This document shows, piece by piece, positions 1-5,755 of a stretch of 5,917 bases of DNA. Both the position numbers and the translations under genes were made by a program. The stretch comes from Bacteroidota bacterium (GTDB taxonomy: Bacteria; Bacteroidota; Bacteroidia; Bacteroidales; PUMT01), in assembly GCA_003567115.1 (NCBI GenBank), contig PXAP01000356.1:1-5917 (forward strand), read 5' to 3'. Position 1 is the stretch's first letter. Each line of letters begins with the position of its first letter. The notes under the pieces are model-generated. The model was not told where the DNA came from. It did no database searches and saw only the letters and a list, made by a program, of their open reading frames with translations.

Positions 1-186
1 ATTTATCGAATCTGCAAATTCCAGGTACCTTGTGTCGGGGGTATTGTAGTGAAAATGAGCATCTATTTTCAAAACTTTCTCAAAGTCTGAAACTGAATAG
101 TAGTCAGGGGTTTCATTTTTGCATCCCAGGAGGGAAATTATAAATATTCCTATAAGCCATATGGAGCGAATATTATGTGTTCTCAT
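1..186 (-). CDS. Amidohydrolase-like lipoprotein, N-terminal part (runs off left edge)
   Basis: An uninterrupted 62-codon reading frame begins with ATG at 186-184 and continues past base 1. The protein opens with a short basic stretch (MRTHNIR) and a hydrophobic core, followed by the lipobox LLGC at residues 19-22, so it is predicted to be cleaved by signal peptidase II and lipid-anchored at Cys22. At residues 40-47 it reads KIDAHFHY. An HxH motif after a beta strand near the mature N-terminus is the first metal-binding motif of the amidohydrolase superfamily (TIM barrel). Family membership is inferred from this motif and its position; the rest of the barrel lies outside the window, so substrate and reaction cannot be told. 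It is divergent from the propeller gene starting at 271. A PHP-type phosphoesterase is a less likely alternative. Confidence 0.7.
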   Translation of the reverse strand, partial: MRTHNIRSIWLIGIFIISLLGCKNETPDYYSVSDFEKVLKIDAHFHYNTPDTRYLEFADSIN

Positions 187-270
187 ATTTTTTGTATCTT
201 TTGGTTAAAATATTTTCATGGACGATTCATGCCTGAAATTTAAGGACTTTTTTTAAAATACTGATTGCTT
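187..270. promoter_or_regulatory. Divergent intergenic region, probable promoters for both flanking genes
   Basis: This 84-bp A/T-rich spacer separates two divergent start codons and must hold, or sit next to, both promoters. On the plus strand TATCTTTTG (195-203) differs from the Bacteroidota -7 element TAnnTTTG by one extra T, but no TTTG is properly spaced upstream. TTTG at 191-194 followed 16 bases later by TATTTTCA is another weak candidate. Neither is convincing, and no Shine-Dalgarno-like site precedes either start codon. Confidence 0.3.
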
Positions 271-1641
271 ATGAATAATCTGATTCCCATTTTTTGCTTT
301 TGTTTATTTGCCGTATCACCGGGTTTTAAAACCGGTTGTAGTCAAAATCGCCAAAAAATAACCGGAAACGGAGAAACAATTGAATTATCCGGTGATGGAA
401 GCTGGGGATATGCAGGACGTTTTGCCTATATTGCCAATAATATGCTGTTTTATTCTTATCTTGATCAGGAGGGAAAAAACTGGGTGGCATCTTATGATTA
501 TGAATCTGGTGAGATAACACGAAATAACATATGGGAAGGCCAGGCTGATTTGCATTCTGCCAATCCCCTGTTTATTCGCCCCGATGGCCGGATTCAGGTT
601 TTTCTTGACAAAGGCGGGTATACTGACAGAAACATTTTCTGGAAGGTGAGTGTCGAACCCTTTTCAGTAGAAAAATTTGGTGAGCTGCAGGAAAGCGGCA
701 TTAAGGGAGATATTATTCAGGGGAGGCAGTTTTATCCGATGGTTCACCGGGCTTCAGGAAACGTTTATCTGATAATCAATGCATTGCGTGAAGATGTGCT
801 CAGGGAGACTGTTATGTGGAAGTCGGTTGACGGGGGTGATACATGGACCGGGTATAATAATCTTTGGGGACTTGGTAAGGGTCTTGATGGTAATCGTTGT
901 TATACAAGAGCATATATGGAAGGTGATGACATTCATTTTGTAACCCTGCGTCTGGGGTGGAATGAACCACTGGCAGGTAACGATATAGGTATGGTCGAAG
1001 GAGTATATTACACAAAATACAATGTTGTGGAGGAATCATTTTTTTATGCTGACGGTACCTTGTCGTTCAGTCTCGATGATACTCCCTTGTACGAAACAAA
1101 TTACTTCGATGAGATCTGGCACTGGAGCAGGGACGGAAAGGAGAGGCAGAGGGCTCTCTGGAGTGATATTGTGGCAGATGAGTCCGGTAAACCTTATATA
1201 ACTATTGCCGTTCAGGAATCAGTTCCTCAAGGAGAATCCGCACTTCATACCGGCTTCCGGGCAACACCGGATGAAGAAGGAGAATGGAATTTTTACAAAG
1301 TAGCTAAACTTGCCAGGGGCTGGGACAATAAACCTGAACGGAAAAACTACGGGATAGCAATTGACCCCGTAAATCCTGAAAGAGTATATGTAGCCAGAAG
1401 CACCTCGGTGGAGAATGATCTCTCTGAGATTCACCGGATGGAGTCCGGGGACGGGGGTAAGACATGGTATTCGGATTCGGTTTTATCACAAGAAGGCAGG
1501 GTTACCACAGTCGTTGTACCGAGGGTGCTGGATCAGAGTGAAAGAAAAGTTGAATTGCTCTGGCTTGATGGCCTTATGGAAGGTTGGAGGGACTATAATA
1601 CAAGGGTGATGATGTTTCTTCGTAATAATAAAAGGAATTAA
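271..1641 (+). CDS. Secreted BNR_4-family beta-propeller protein (candidate polysaccharide lyase or glycosidase)
   Basis: This is a 456-residue protein. I start it at ATG 271, not the in-frame TTG at 265, because MNNLIPIFCFCLFAV then forms a normal signal peptide. A Cys follows at residue 23 (KTGC), but the Lys before it makes a poor lipobox, so lipidation is uncertain. Two perfect Asp-boxes (SxDxGxTW) lie at residues 185-192 (SVDGGDTW) and 392-399 (SGDGGKTW), typical of BNR beta-propellers. The segment DLHSANPLFIRPDGR (about 93-107), an R-Y...IHF stretch near 209-223, and VYYTKY...FFYADGT (about 245-263) match the conserved layout of the BNR_4 family (PF15892). That fold occurs in ulvan lyases (PL24, PL25) and in GH145-type proteins, where a conserved His is catalytic; His95 is the candidate here by inference. 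It is the first of three co-directional plus-strand genes. The exact substrate is unknown. Confidence 0.82.
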   Translation: MNNLIPIFCFCLFAVSPGFKTGCSQNRQKITGNGETIELSGDGSWGYAGRFAYIANNMLFYSYLDQEGKNWVASYDYESGEITRNNIWEGQADLHSANPLFIRPDGRIQVFLDKGGYTDRNIFWKVSVEPFSVEKFGELQESGIKGDIIQGRQFYPMVHRASGNVYLIINALREDVLRETVMWKSVDGGDTWTGYNNLWGLGKGLDGNRCYTRAYMEGDDIHFVTLRLGWNEPLAGNDIGMVEGVYYTKYNVVEESFFYADGTLSFSLDDTPLYETNYFDEIWHWSRDGKERQRALWSDIVADESGKPYITIAVQESVPQGESALHTGFRATPDEEGEWNFYKVAKLARGWDNKPERKNYGIAIDPVNPERVYVARSTSVENDLSEIHRMESGDGGKTWYSDSVLSQEGRVTTVVVPRVLDQSERKVELLWLDGLMEGWRDYNTRVMMFLRNNKRN

Positions 1642-1762
1642 TTCTCAATAATTATGCAGGGTAAGTTTATTGATAATTGATAATTTTTTATCTTGTCTGA
1701 TCAAAGATCTCTTATTAAAAACCAAAATAAGTATTCATTTTCTTAAATTATTAATCATGATC

Positions 1763-2359
1763 ATGAAAAATTTAATTATGCTGCATGTTACGATCATTTT
1801 GATGTGTTTTGCAGGTACAGTAAATGCACAATCTGATTGGGTTTCTATATTTAACGGTAAGGATTTAAGCGGATGGTTTGTCCGGGGAAATGCATCATGG
1901 TCTGTGCAGGAAGGTATTATGGCCGGTGAAGGAGGCATGGGTCATATTTATACCGAAGTAACCGCTTCCGATTTTGAGGCTAAAGGGATGTTCAGGATTA
2001 GCGGATATAACAGTAATAGCGGATTCTATTTCCGTGCCAGTCCCCCTGAAGGCAGACCCGATGGTTTTCCCCGTGGATATGAAGCACAGCTATATCACGG
2101 CGAGGAACACTACACCGGTTGGTTATGGAAACCCGGAACCCCGACTGGTAAAGCGTCTAAACTCCTCAGCCGGGATGATGAATGGGTCAGCTTACGAATC
2201 AAAGCTGTCGGACCACATATTATATTCTGGGTTAATGACGAGATAGTGATGACACATTATGATGATGAATACACATCAGGTCATTTTGCTATCCAGGTGC
2301 ACCATGAGGGTATGAAAGTAGAAGCCAAAGAATTGTACTACCGGGATCTGAGCAAATAA
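1763..2359 (+). CDS. Secreted DUF1080 protein (3-keto-disaccharide hydrolase-like)
   Basis: The 198-residue product starts at ATG 1763; ATG 1757 (MIMKNL) is equally possible and adds two residues. The frame stays open upstream to a TTG at 1670, but that would put a long tail before the signal peptide. Residues 1-22 form a Sec signal peptide ending in VNA, with cleavage likely before Gln23. The mature part shows the DUF1080 (PF06439) hallmarks: WVSIFNGKDLSGW (26-38), WSVQEGIMAGEGG (46-58), SNSGFYFRA (84-92), GYEAQL (105-110), and a C-terminal GHFAIQVHHEG (173-183). The family has a concanavalin-like jelly-roll fold, and characterised members hydrolyse 3-keto-glycosides made by oxidoreductases. 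The length is normal for a single domain. It lies 121 bases after the propeller gene and 85 bases before the next. A Gfo/Idh/MocA oxidoreductase, a plausible source of its substrate, lies at 4241-5581 on the other strand. Confidence 0.88.
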   Translation: MKNLIMLHVTIILMCFAGTVNAQSDWVSIFNGKDLSGWFVRGNASWSVQEGIMAGEGGMGHIYTEVTASDFEAKGMFRISGYNSNSGFYFRASPPEGRPDGFPRGYEAQLYHGEEHYTGWLWKPGTPTGKASKLLSRDDEWVSLRIKAVGPHIIFWVNDEIVMTHYDDEYTSGHFAIQVHHEGMKVEAKELYYRDLSK

Positions 2360-2444
2360 AACAATATCAGGATCCATAAGCAATCATATATCTGTATTTT
2401 ATGATGTGATGCCTGTATTTGTTTAAATGACAACCGATAATAAT

Positions 2445-2969
2445 ATGAAATTACTTATAGGATTTATTTTGGTTCTTTTATCCGGACCTGGCGCCTGTGG
2501 TGAAGGTCCGGTTATAACACCGGAACGGAATACGAGGGTTTCAATCGTTGGAGACCAGTTCCATATTAACGGTGTGACCACCTATGAGGGAAGAGAGTGG
2601 ACCACATCCTATGGCGGAAAATACACTGTTGAGGGACTCCTGATGAATGCCCGCCTTGTTCAGGGTGTCTTTGATGATCTTAATCCCCAAACCCGCGGAC
2701 AATGGATATATCCCGACACAAAAGAGTGGGATGCGGACCGTAACACCAGGGAATTTATCAACGCCATGGCCTCCTGGCGTGAGCATGGATTGCTCTCTTT
2801 CACGCTTAATCTGCAGGGAGGGTGCCCCTACGGCTATTGCCGGGATCAGCCCTGGGACAACTCTGCTTTTGCACCGGACGGGTCGTTAAGGGATGAATAT
2901 ATGTACCGTCTGGATCAGGCCCGGGAGACCGGCAAACCTGTTCCCTGGCCGGATGAGGTGATACCTTAA
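2445..2969 (+). CDS. Truncated TIM-barrel glycoside-hydrolase-like protein (N-terminal fragment, probable gene remnant)
   Basis: The 174-residue product starts at ATG 2445, where MKLLIGFILVLLSG begins a signal peptide; ATG 2427 adds six polar residues and is the alternative. Cys18 follows PGA, a weak lipobox. The mature part reads FHINGVTTYEGREW, then GLLMNARLVQGVFDDLNP (about 64-81), YPDTKEWDADRNTREFI (about 88-104), and LLSFTLNLQGG (about 115-125) with QPWDNSAF after it. From memory these match the N-terminal part of a putative glycoside hydrolase family seen in Bacteroidota and Planctomycetota, whose members run to roughly 450 residues or more. Here the frame stops soon after YMYRLDQ, with an unrelated tail ending PWPDEVIP. 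I see no continuation in the other frames before the repeat region at 3003. The barrel would lack most of its strands and any catalytic carboxylates they carry, so it is probably inactive. A genuine short form cannot be excluded. Confidence 0.65.
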   Translation: MKLLIGFILVLLSGPGACGEGPVITPERNTRVSIVGDQFHINGVTTYEGREWTTSYGGKYTVEGLLMNARLVQGVFDDLNPQTRGQWIYPDTKEWDADRNTREFINAMASWREHGLLSFTLNLQGGCPYGYCRDQPWDNSAFAPDGSLRDEYMYRLDQARETGKPVPWPDEVIP

Positions 2970-3002
2970 ATTAAGCTGACAAGGGATAATTGTTTTCAGC
3001 AT

Positions 3003-3097
3003 GAAACCTGCTTTTGCAGGAAGAAAAGCTCATCCTGAAGCCTGCTTTTGCAGCCAGAAAAGCGATGCAGAAAAACAGCAGAAAGCCTGTTTCAGGC
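3003..3097. repeat. Hairpin-forming imperfect direct repeats
   Basis: Two 27-base copies, 3003-3029 and 3037-3063, agree at 24 of 27 positions and are offset by 34 bases. Each has a stem-loop core: CCTGC-TTTT-GCAGG at 3007-3020, and CTGC-TTTT-GCAG within 3042-3053. Both copies end in AGAAAAGC. A third related hairpin, GCCTG-TTT-CAGGC, lies at 3085-3097. The cluster fills the spacer between two convergent genes, just after the truncated hydrolase gene. It may be a REP-like palindromic repeat or help end transcription from either side. On the minus strand the third hairpin is followed by TTTCTGCTGTTTTT, a weak U-rich tract. No direct match to a known element can be claimed. Confidence 0.6.
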
Positions 3098-3123
3098 AAC
3101 TGTCTGACTCTGCGGAATGATTT

Positions 3124-4035
3124 TCAGATTTGCCCTCCCCGGTTTTTCAGAACCCTGTCTTCACAATTATAAAATCCGTCAATCGTGATATTTAAGTTAT
3201 TATCTATTTCAACTATCCCGAAGCTGTTATTATCGGGCAGGCTACCCTCAACCATTGCCTTTATTGTATAATAATGGATTCCGTTTTTGAAACTGTAGTG
3301 GCCACCATGATAATGCCCCTGTAAAACAGCCAGGACATTATTATGCTTTTCCAGGATTTGAACAATCTCATTTGCATTGTCAATACAATGAGTTTCAGAG
3401 ACGCCTGAAAATGAATCAAGCAGCTGATGAGTGAAAACAATTACAGGCAGGCTGTCACTGTTTAACTCATTTTGCAGCCACTCTTGCTGGTTACCGGGAA
3501 TTCTGCAGTAAGTCCAGTCAAAATTCCCGGTATCATAATCAGAACCGTCTTTATTATAGTTGGCATCCAGCACAATGAACTTTATTCCTTCCTTAATAAA
3601 CGAATAATAATTTTCAGCCTTTTCCTGTCCGTAATTCTTTATGTGTTTCAGAAAATCATCCTTGGAAATACTGTCCATGTCGTGATTTCCCAGAACATGG
3701 TAAACCGGGCCGTTAAAAGTATTAAGCTTCTTCTCTATTTCAACCAGAAAATCTATTGTCTCCTGCCATTCAGGAGGCCTTCCTTCATCCTTGAAATCTC
3801 CCAGCTCAATAATAAAATCCAGGTTTTCCTTGTTAAAAAGGTTAACTGCATCATTCAATTTGGTTTTGGACTGGCTGTAATAGCGTGATCCAAGGGTTTC
3901 GGTTTTGGCAAAGTGAATATCCGCTACCAGTCCAAACCGTAATTTTGGTTTACTCACTGAAGGTGACAGAATATCCGGATGAGCCAAAAGACATAGAGTG
4001 CCGCATGATTTTTTAATAAATGTCCGTCGTTCCAT
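3124..4035 (-). CDS. Tat-exported metallophosphoesterase, ADP-ribose/CDP-alcohol diphosphatase-like
   Basis: The 303-residue protein starts at ATG 4035. The N-terminus MERRTFIKKS carries a twin-arginine motif (RRTFIKK) followed by a short apolar stretch, so export in folded form is likely. All calcineurin-like dimetal motifs are present: DIH (D39, H41), GD (D80), GNHD (N117, H118), FTH (H203) and GHYH (H241, H243), so it should bind two metal ions and hydrolyse a phosphate ester or anhydride. RYYSQSKTKLNDAV (51-64) right after the first motif, and NGIHYYTIKAMVEG...FGIVEI near the C-terminus, resemble Mn-dependent ADP-ribose/CDP-alcohol diphosphatases (ADPRM type). That assignment is by remembered pattern; the natural substrate is not known. 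It lies 205 bases downstream of the oxidoreductase on the same strand, probably with its own promoter. It is convergent with the truncated hydrolase gene. Confidence 0.85.
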   Translation of the reverse strand: MERRTFIKKSCGTLCLLAHPDILSPSVSKPKLRFGLVADIHFAKTETLGSRYYSQSKTKLNDAVNLFNKENLDFIIELGDFKDEGRPPEWQETIDFLVEIEKKLNTFNGPVYHVLGNHDMDSISKDDFLKHIKNYGQEKAENYYSFIKEGIKFIVLDANYNKDGSDYDTGNFDWTYCRIPGNQQEWLQNELNSDSLPVIVFTHQLLDSFSGVSETHCIDNANEIVQILEKHNNVLAVLQGHYHGGHYSFKNGIHYYTIKAMVEGSLPDNNSFGIVEIDNNLNITIDGFYNCEDRVLKNRGGQI

Positions 4036-4048
4036 GCTTCTAAAATTA

Positions 4049-4081
4049 CAAAAAATAATTTTTCCTTTTCAGTTAACTCAA
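4049..4081 (-). promoter_or_regulatory. Candidate Bacteroidota-type promoter of the phosphoesterase gene
   Basis: Read on the minus strand, TTG (4081-4079) is followed after 21 bases by TATTTTTTG (4057-4049). This fits the Bacteroidota pattern of a -33 TTG/TTTG and a -7 TAnnTTTG, with one extra T in the -7 element. Transcription would start only a few bases before ATG 4035, giving a very short leader. The local A/T richness makes a chance match possible. Confidence 0.3.
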
Positions 4082-4183
4082 TTATTAACCGGTGTGTTAA
4101 TGTTTCCGGCAAAAAGAGAAATTGAGGCAAATGTGACAAATTATTACGGAAAGCGTATAGTGCCGCTCAGCCCTTTCGGGGAA

Positions 4184-4199
4184 ATAAACGGCTGTTTAT
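4184..4199. other. Short inverted repeat in the spacer after the oxidoreductase
   Basis: ATAAAC-GGCT-GTTTAT forms a perfect 6-bp stem with a 4-base loop. On the minus strand it lies 41 bases after the oxidoreductase stop codon and continues into TTTCCCC, so it could be a weak terminator or RNA-processing hairpin. A second small hairpin (CCC-TTTC-GGG) lies beside it at 4171-4180. Beyond these I see no gene in 4036-4240. Confidence 0.3.
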
Positions 4200-4240
4200 C
4201 GGGACTTCAGTATATGCATGATTGCCCTCACCATTATGAT

Positions 4241-5581
4241 CTATATACCCGGATCCCTGCCGGGAACCGGTGTGACAGGCTCGTAATCTACTGGCCCCAT
4301 TTGAAATTCTTCAGGTCCCAGTCTCAAATCTGAGTTCATCATATCCTCCCAGGTAATATCCAATCCTGTATATGCCGATTCTCTTCCCATTATGCCTACA
4401 AGGGATGAGACGGCAAGATCATGAGACTCATTGACCGGGTTATTGGTACGGATGGCGTTTATCAGGTTGATTATTTCCTGTTCGTAGGGGGATACTGCAA
4501 CCCTTTCGGTTGGCCGGCCATCTTCATCCAGGGGATACTCATATTCCCAGATTAATCTGCCGTCATAATTAAATATTTTATTCTGGCAGTTTGTATAACC
4601 CTCTGTTCCAAAAATAATTTCTTCTACTTTGTTGCTGCATCCGTCAATCTCACGGGTTGAGCCATGTACACTCCTCTCATCATCAAAAGCAAAATCAACG
4701 CTGAAAAAATCGTACATATCGCCCGATTGCCGGCGATGTCTGCCTCCAAATCCGGTTGCCCTGACGGGATGTTTTTCAAAGAACCAGCAGATAACGTCAA
4801 GATTATGAACCAGCAAATTAACAATTGAATCGCCTGTTTGCCAGATCCAGTTTGCCCTGTTCCTTATCATTGCTTCCATATCGCACCATCCTTCCTGCCT
4901 TGGTGTGACAGGCTGTGCCATCCTGTGCCAGTGACAATTGGCCGATATAAGGTCGCCTATAAGTCCGTTTTTTATCATGCTGAAAGTGTGTATATAATCG
5001 CGCTGATGCCTTCTTTGTGTTCCGGCGACCACAGATAATCCTGCCGATTCAGCCATTTTACCCGATGCCATTACAGATCTGACACCTACAGGGTCAACAC
5101 CGGCAGGCTTTTCAAGAAATACATGTTTTCTTGCCTGTATGGCAGCTTCGAAATGTTTTGGCCGGAATTTTGACACGGAGGCCTCGAGTATTATATCCAC
5201 ATCCGATTCTATAACCTGCTTGTAGGCATCAAAGCCCAGGAAGCAGTTTTCATCAGGTATTACAACATCACGTTGTTCCTGCAGGGCTTTACGGCAATTA
5301 TCAATACGCTCAGGTAATACGTCTGCAAGTGCTGTAATTTGCAGATTAGGGCCGGCATCTAAATAGTTGAAGGCCGCCCCTGTACCTCTGCTTCCACATC
5401 CTATCAGGCCGGCCCTTAAAACCGGTCCGTCAGGAGCCCTGTCGGGAAAAACAGGCGGCTTATGTTCCCTTCGCTGAGAATTGCAGGAGGATAGAAGGTG
5501 ACCTGCTCCAATGGCACCCAGGGCGCCCAGGGCAGTAATACTTCCGATAAATTCCCGTCTGCTGTGTGATTTTGATTTCAT
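4241..5581 (-). CDS. Tat-exported Gfo/Idh/MocA family oxidoreductase, probable lipoprotein
   Basis: The 446-residue protein starts at ATG 5581. The leader has a twin-arginine motif, SRREFI (7-12), a Gly/Ala/Leu-rich core, and a lipobox-like LSSC ending at Cys33, so it is probably a Tat-translocated lipoprotein or periplasmic enzyme. The mature part begins with a Rossmann dinucleotide-binding fold: LRAGLIGCGSRG (55-66, GxGxxG at 61-66) and an Ala-Asp after the second strand (86-87). EKPAG (157-161) is the family's EKP motif with the likely catalytic Lys158. VHNLDVICW (258-266) gives a candidate catalytic His259. The family oxidises or reduces sugar hydroxyls with NAD(P), and exported members usually keep the cofactor bound. 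The length is normal for the Tat-type subgroup. A GH109 glycosidase is less likely because this HNLD motif is of the oxidoreductase type. The DUF1080 gene at 1763-2359 suggests 3-keto-sugar chemistry. Substrate unknown. Confidence 0.9.
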   Translation of the reverse strand: MKSKSHSRREFIGSITALGALGAIGAGHLLSSCNSQRREHKPPVFPDRAPDGPVLRAGLIGCGSRGTGAAFNYLDAGPNLQITALADVLPERIDNCRKALQEQRDVVIPDENCFLGFDAYKQVIESDVDIILEASVSKFRPKHFEAAIQARKHVFLEKPAGVDPVGVRSVMASGKMAESAGLSVVAGTQRRHQRDYIHTFSMIKNGLIGDLISANCHWHRMAQPVTPRQEGWCDMEAMIRNRANWIWQTGDSIVNLLVHNLDVICWFFEKHPVRATGFGGRHRRQSGDMYDFFSVDFAFDDERSVHGSTREIDGCSNKVEEIIFGTEGYTNCQNKIFNYDGRLIWEYEYPLDEDGRPTERVAVSPYEQEIINLINAIRTNNPVNESHDLAVSSLVGIMGRESAYTGLDITWEDMMNSDLRLGPEEFQMGPVDYEPVTPVPGRDPGI

Positions 5582-5612
5582 ATTGCTTAATTGTTTTGAT
5601 TTATTATTCTGC

Positions 5613-5644
5613 CTTAAATATTGAATTATTGGTTGTAATACAAA
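5613..5644 (-). promoter_or_regulatory. Candidate promoter of the oxidoreductase gene
   Basis: On the minus strand TTTG (5644-5641) is followed after 20 bases by TATTTAAG (5620-5613), which has the spacing of Bacteroidota -33/-7 elements, although two of the last four -7 bases are off consensus. The start codon lies about 30 bases further on, with no Shine-Dalgarno sequence. The perfect palindrome at 5646-5659 sits directly upstream of the -33 element. Confidence 0.3.
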
Positions 5645-5645
5645 T

Positions 5646-5659
5646 AATTACCGGTAATT
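5646..5659. promoter_or_regulatory. Perfect 14-bp palindrome, candidate operator
   Basis: AATTACCGGTAATT is a perfect palindrome without a loop, lying 65 bases upstream of the oxidoreductase ATG and one base upstream of its candidate -33 element. This shape and position suit a binding site for a dimeric transcription factor. No regulator gene is visible in the window, so its partner is unknown. Confidence 0.4.
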
Positions 5660-5661
5660 CG

Positions 5662-5722
5662 AAAAAAAGCACCCTGCCTGGCGAAGGTTTGGTAGTTCCT
5701 CCGGGCAGACAGGGCCTTTTTT
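5662..5722. terminator. Bidirectional intrinsic terminator
   Basis: Arms CCCTGCCTG (5672-5680) and CAGACAGGG (5706-5714) pair as a 9-position stem around a 25-base loop. On the minus strand the single imperfect pair is a G-U wobble and the stem is followed by TGC and seven T (5668-5662). On the plus strand the imperfect pair is a C-A mismatch and six T follow (5717-5722). It fits best as the terminator of the minus-strand gene ending at 5756, and it insulates the oxidoreductase promoter. Confidence 0.75.
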
Positions 5723-5755
5723 GATACGATAAATATACAAATCTTTTTTTATTTT

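Noticed and set aside
265..270. TTG start codon for the propeller gene, two codons upstream of ATG 271
   Set aside because: ATG 271 gives a cleaner signal peptide and no ribosome site favours the TTG.
1670..1762. N-terminal extension of the DUF1080 protein from a TTG at 1670
   Set aside because: It would place about 30 residues before an otherwise normal signal peptide; the A/T-rich stretch looks like a leader or promoter region.
3003..3097. CRISPR array
   Set aside because: Only two to three imperfect copies with a spacer of about 7 bases, and no cas genes; spacers of regular length are missing.
3472..3888. Plus-strand open frame of 138 residues
   Set aside because: It is antisense to the phosphoesterase gene, whose full set of metal-binding motifs shows which strand codes.
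4241..5581. GH109-type NAD-dependent glycosidase
   Set aside because: The fold is shared, but the VHNLDVICW segment is typical of the oxidoreductase subgroup rather than of GH109.
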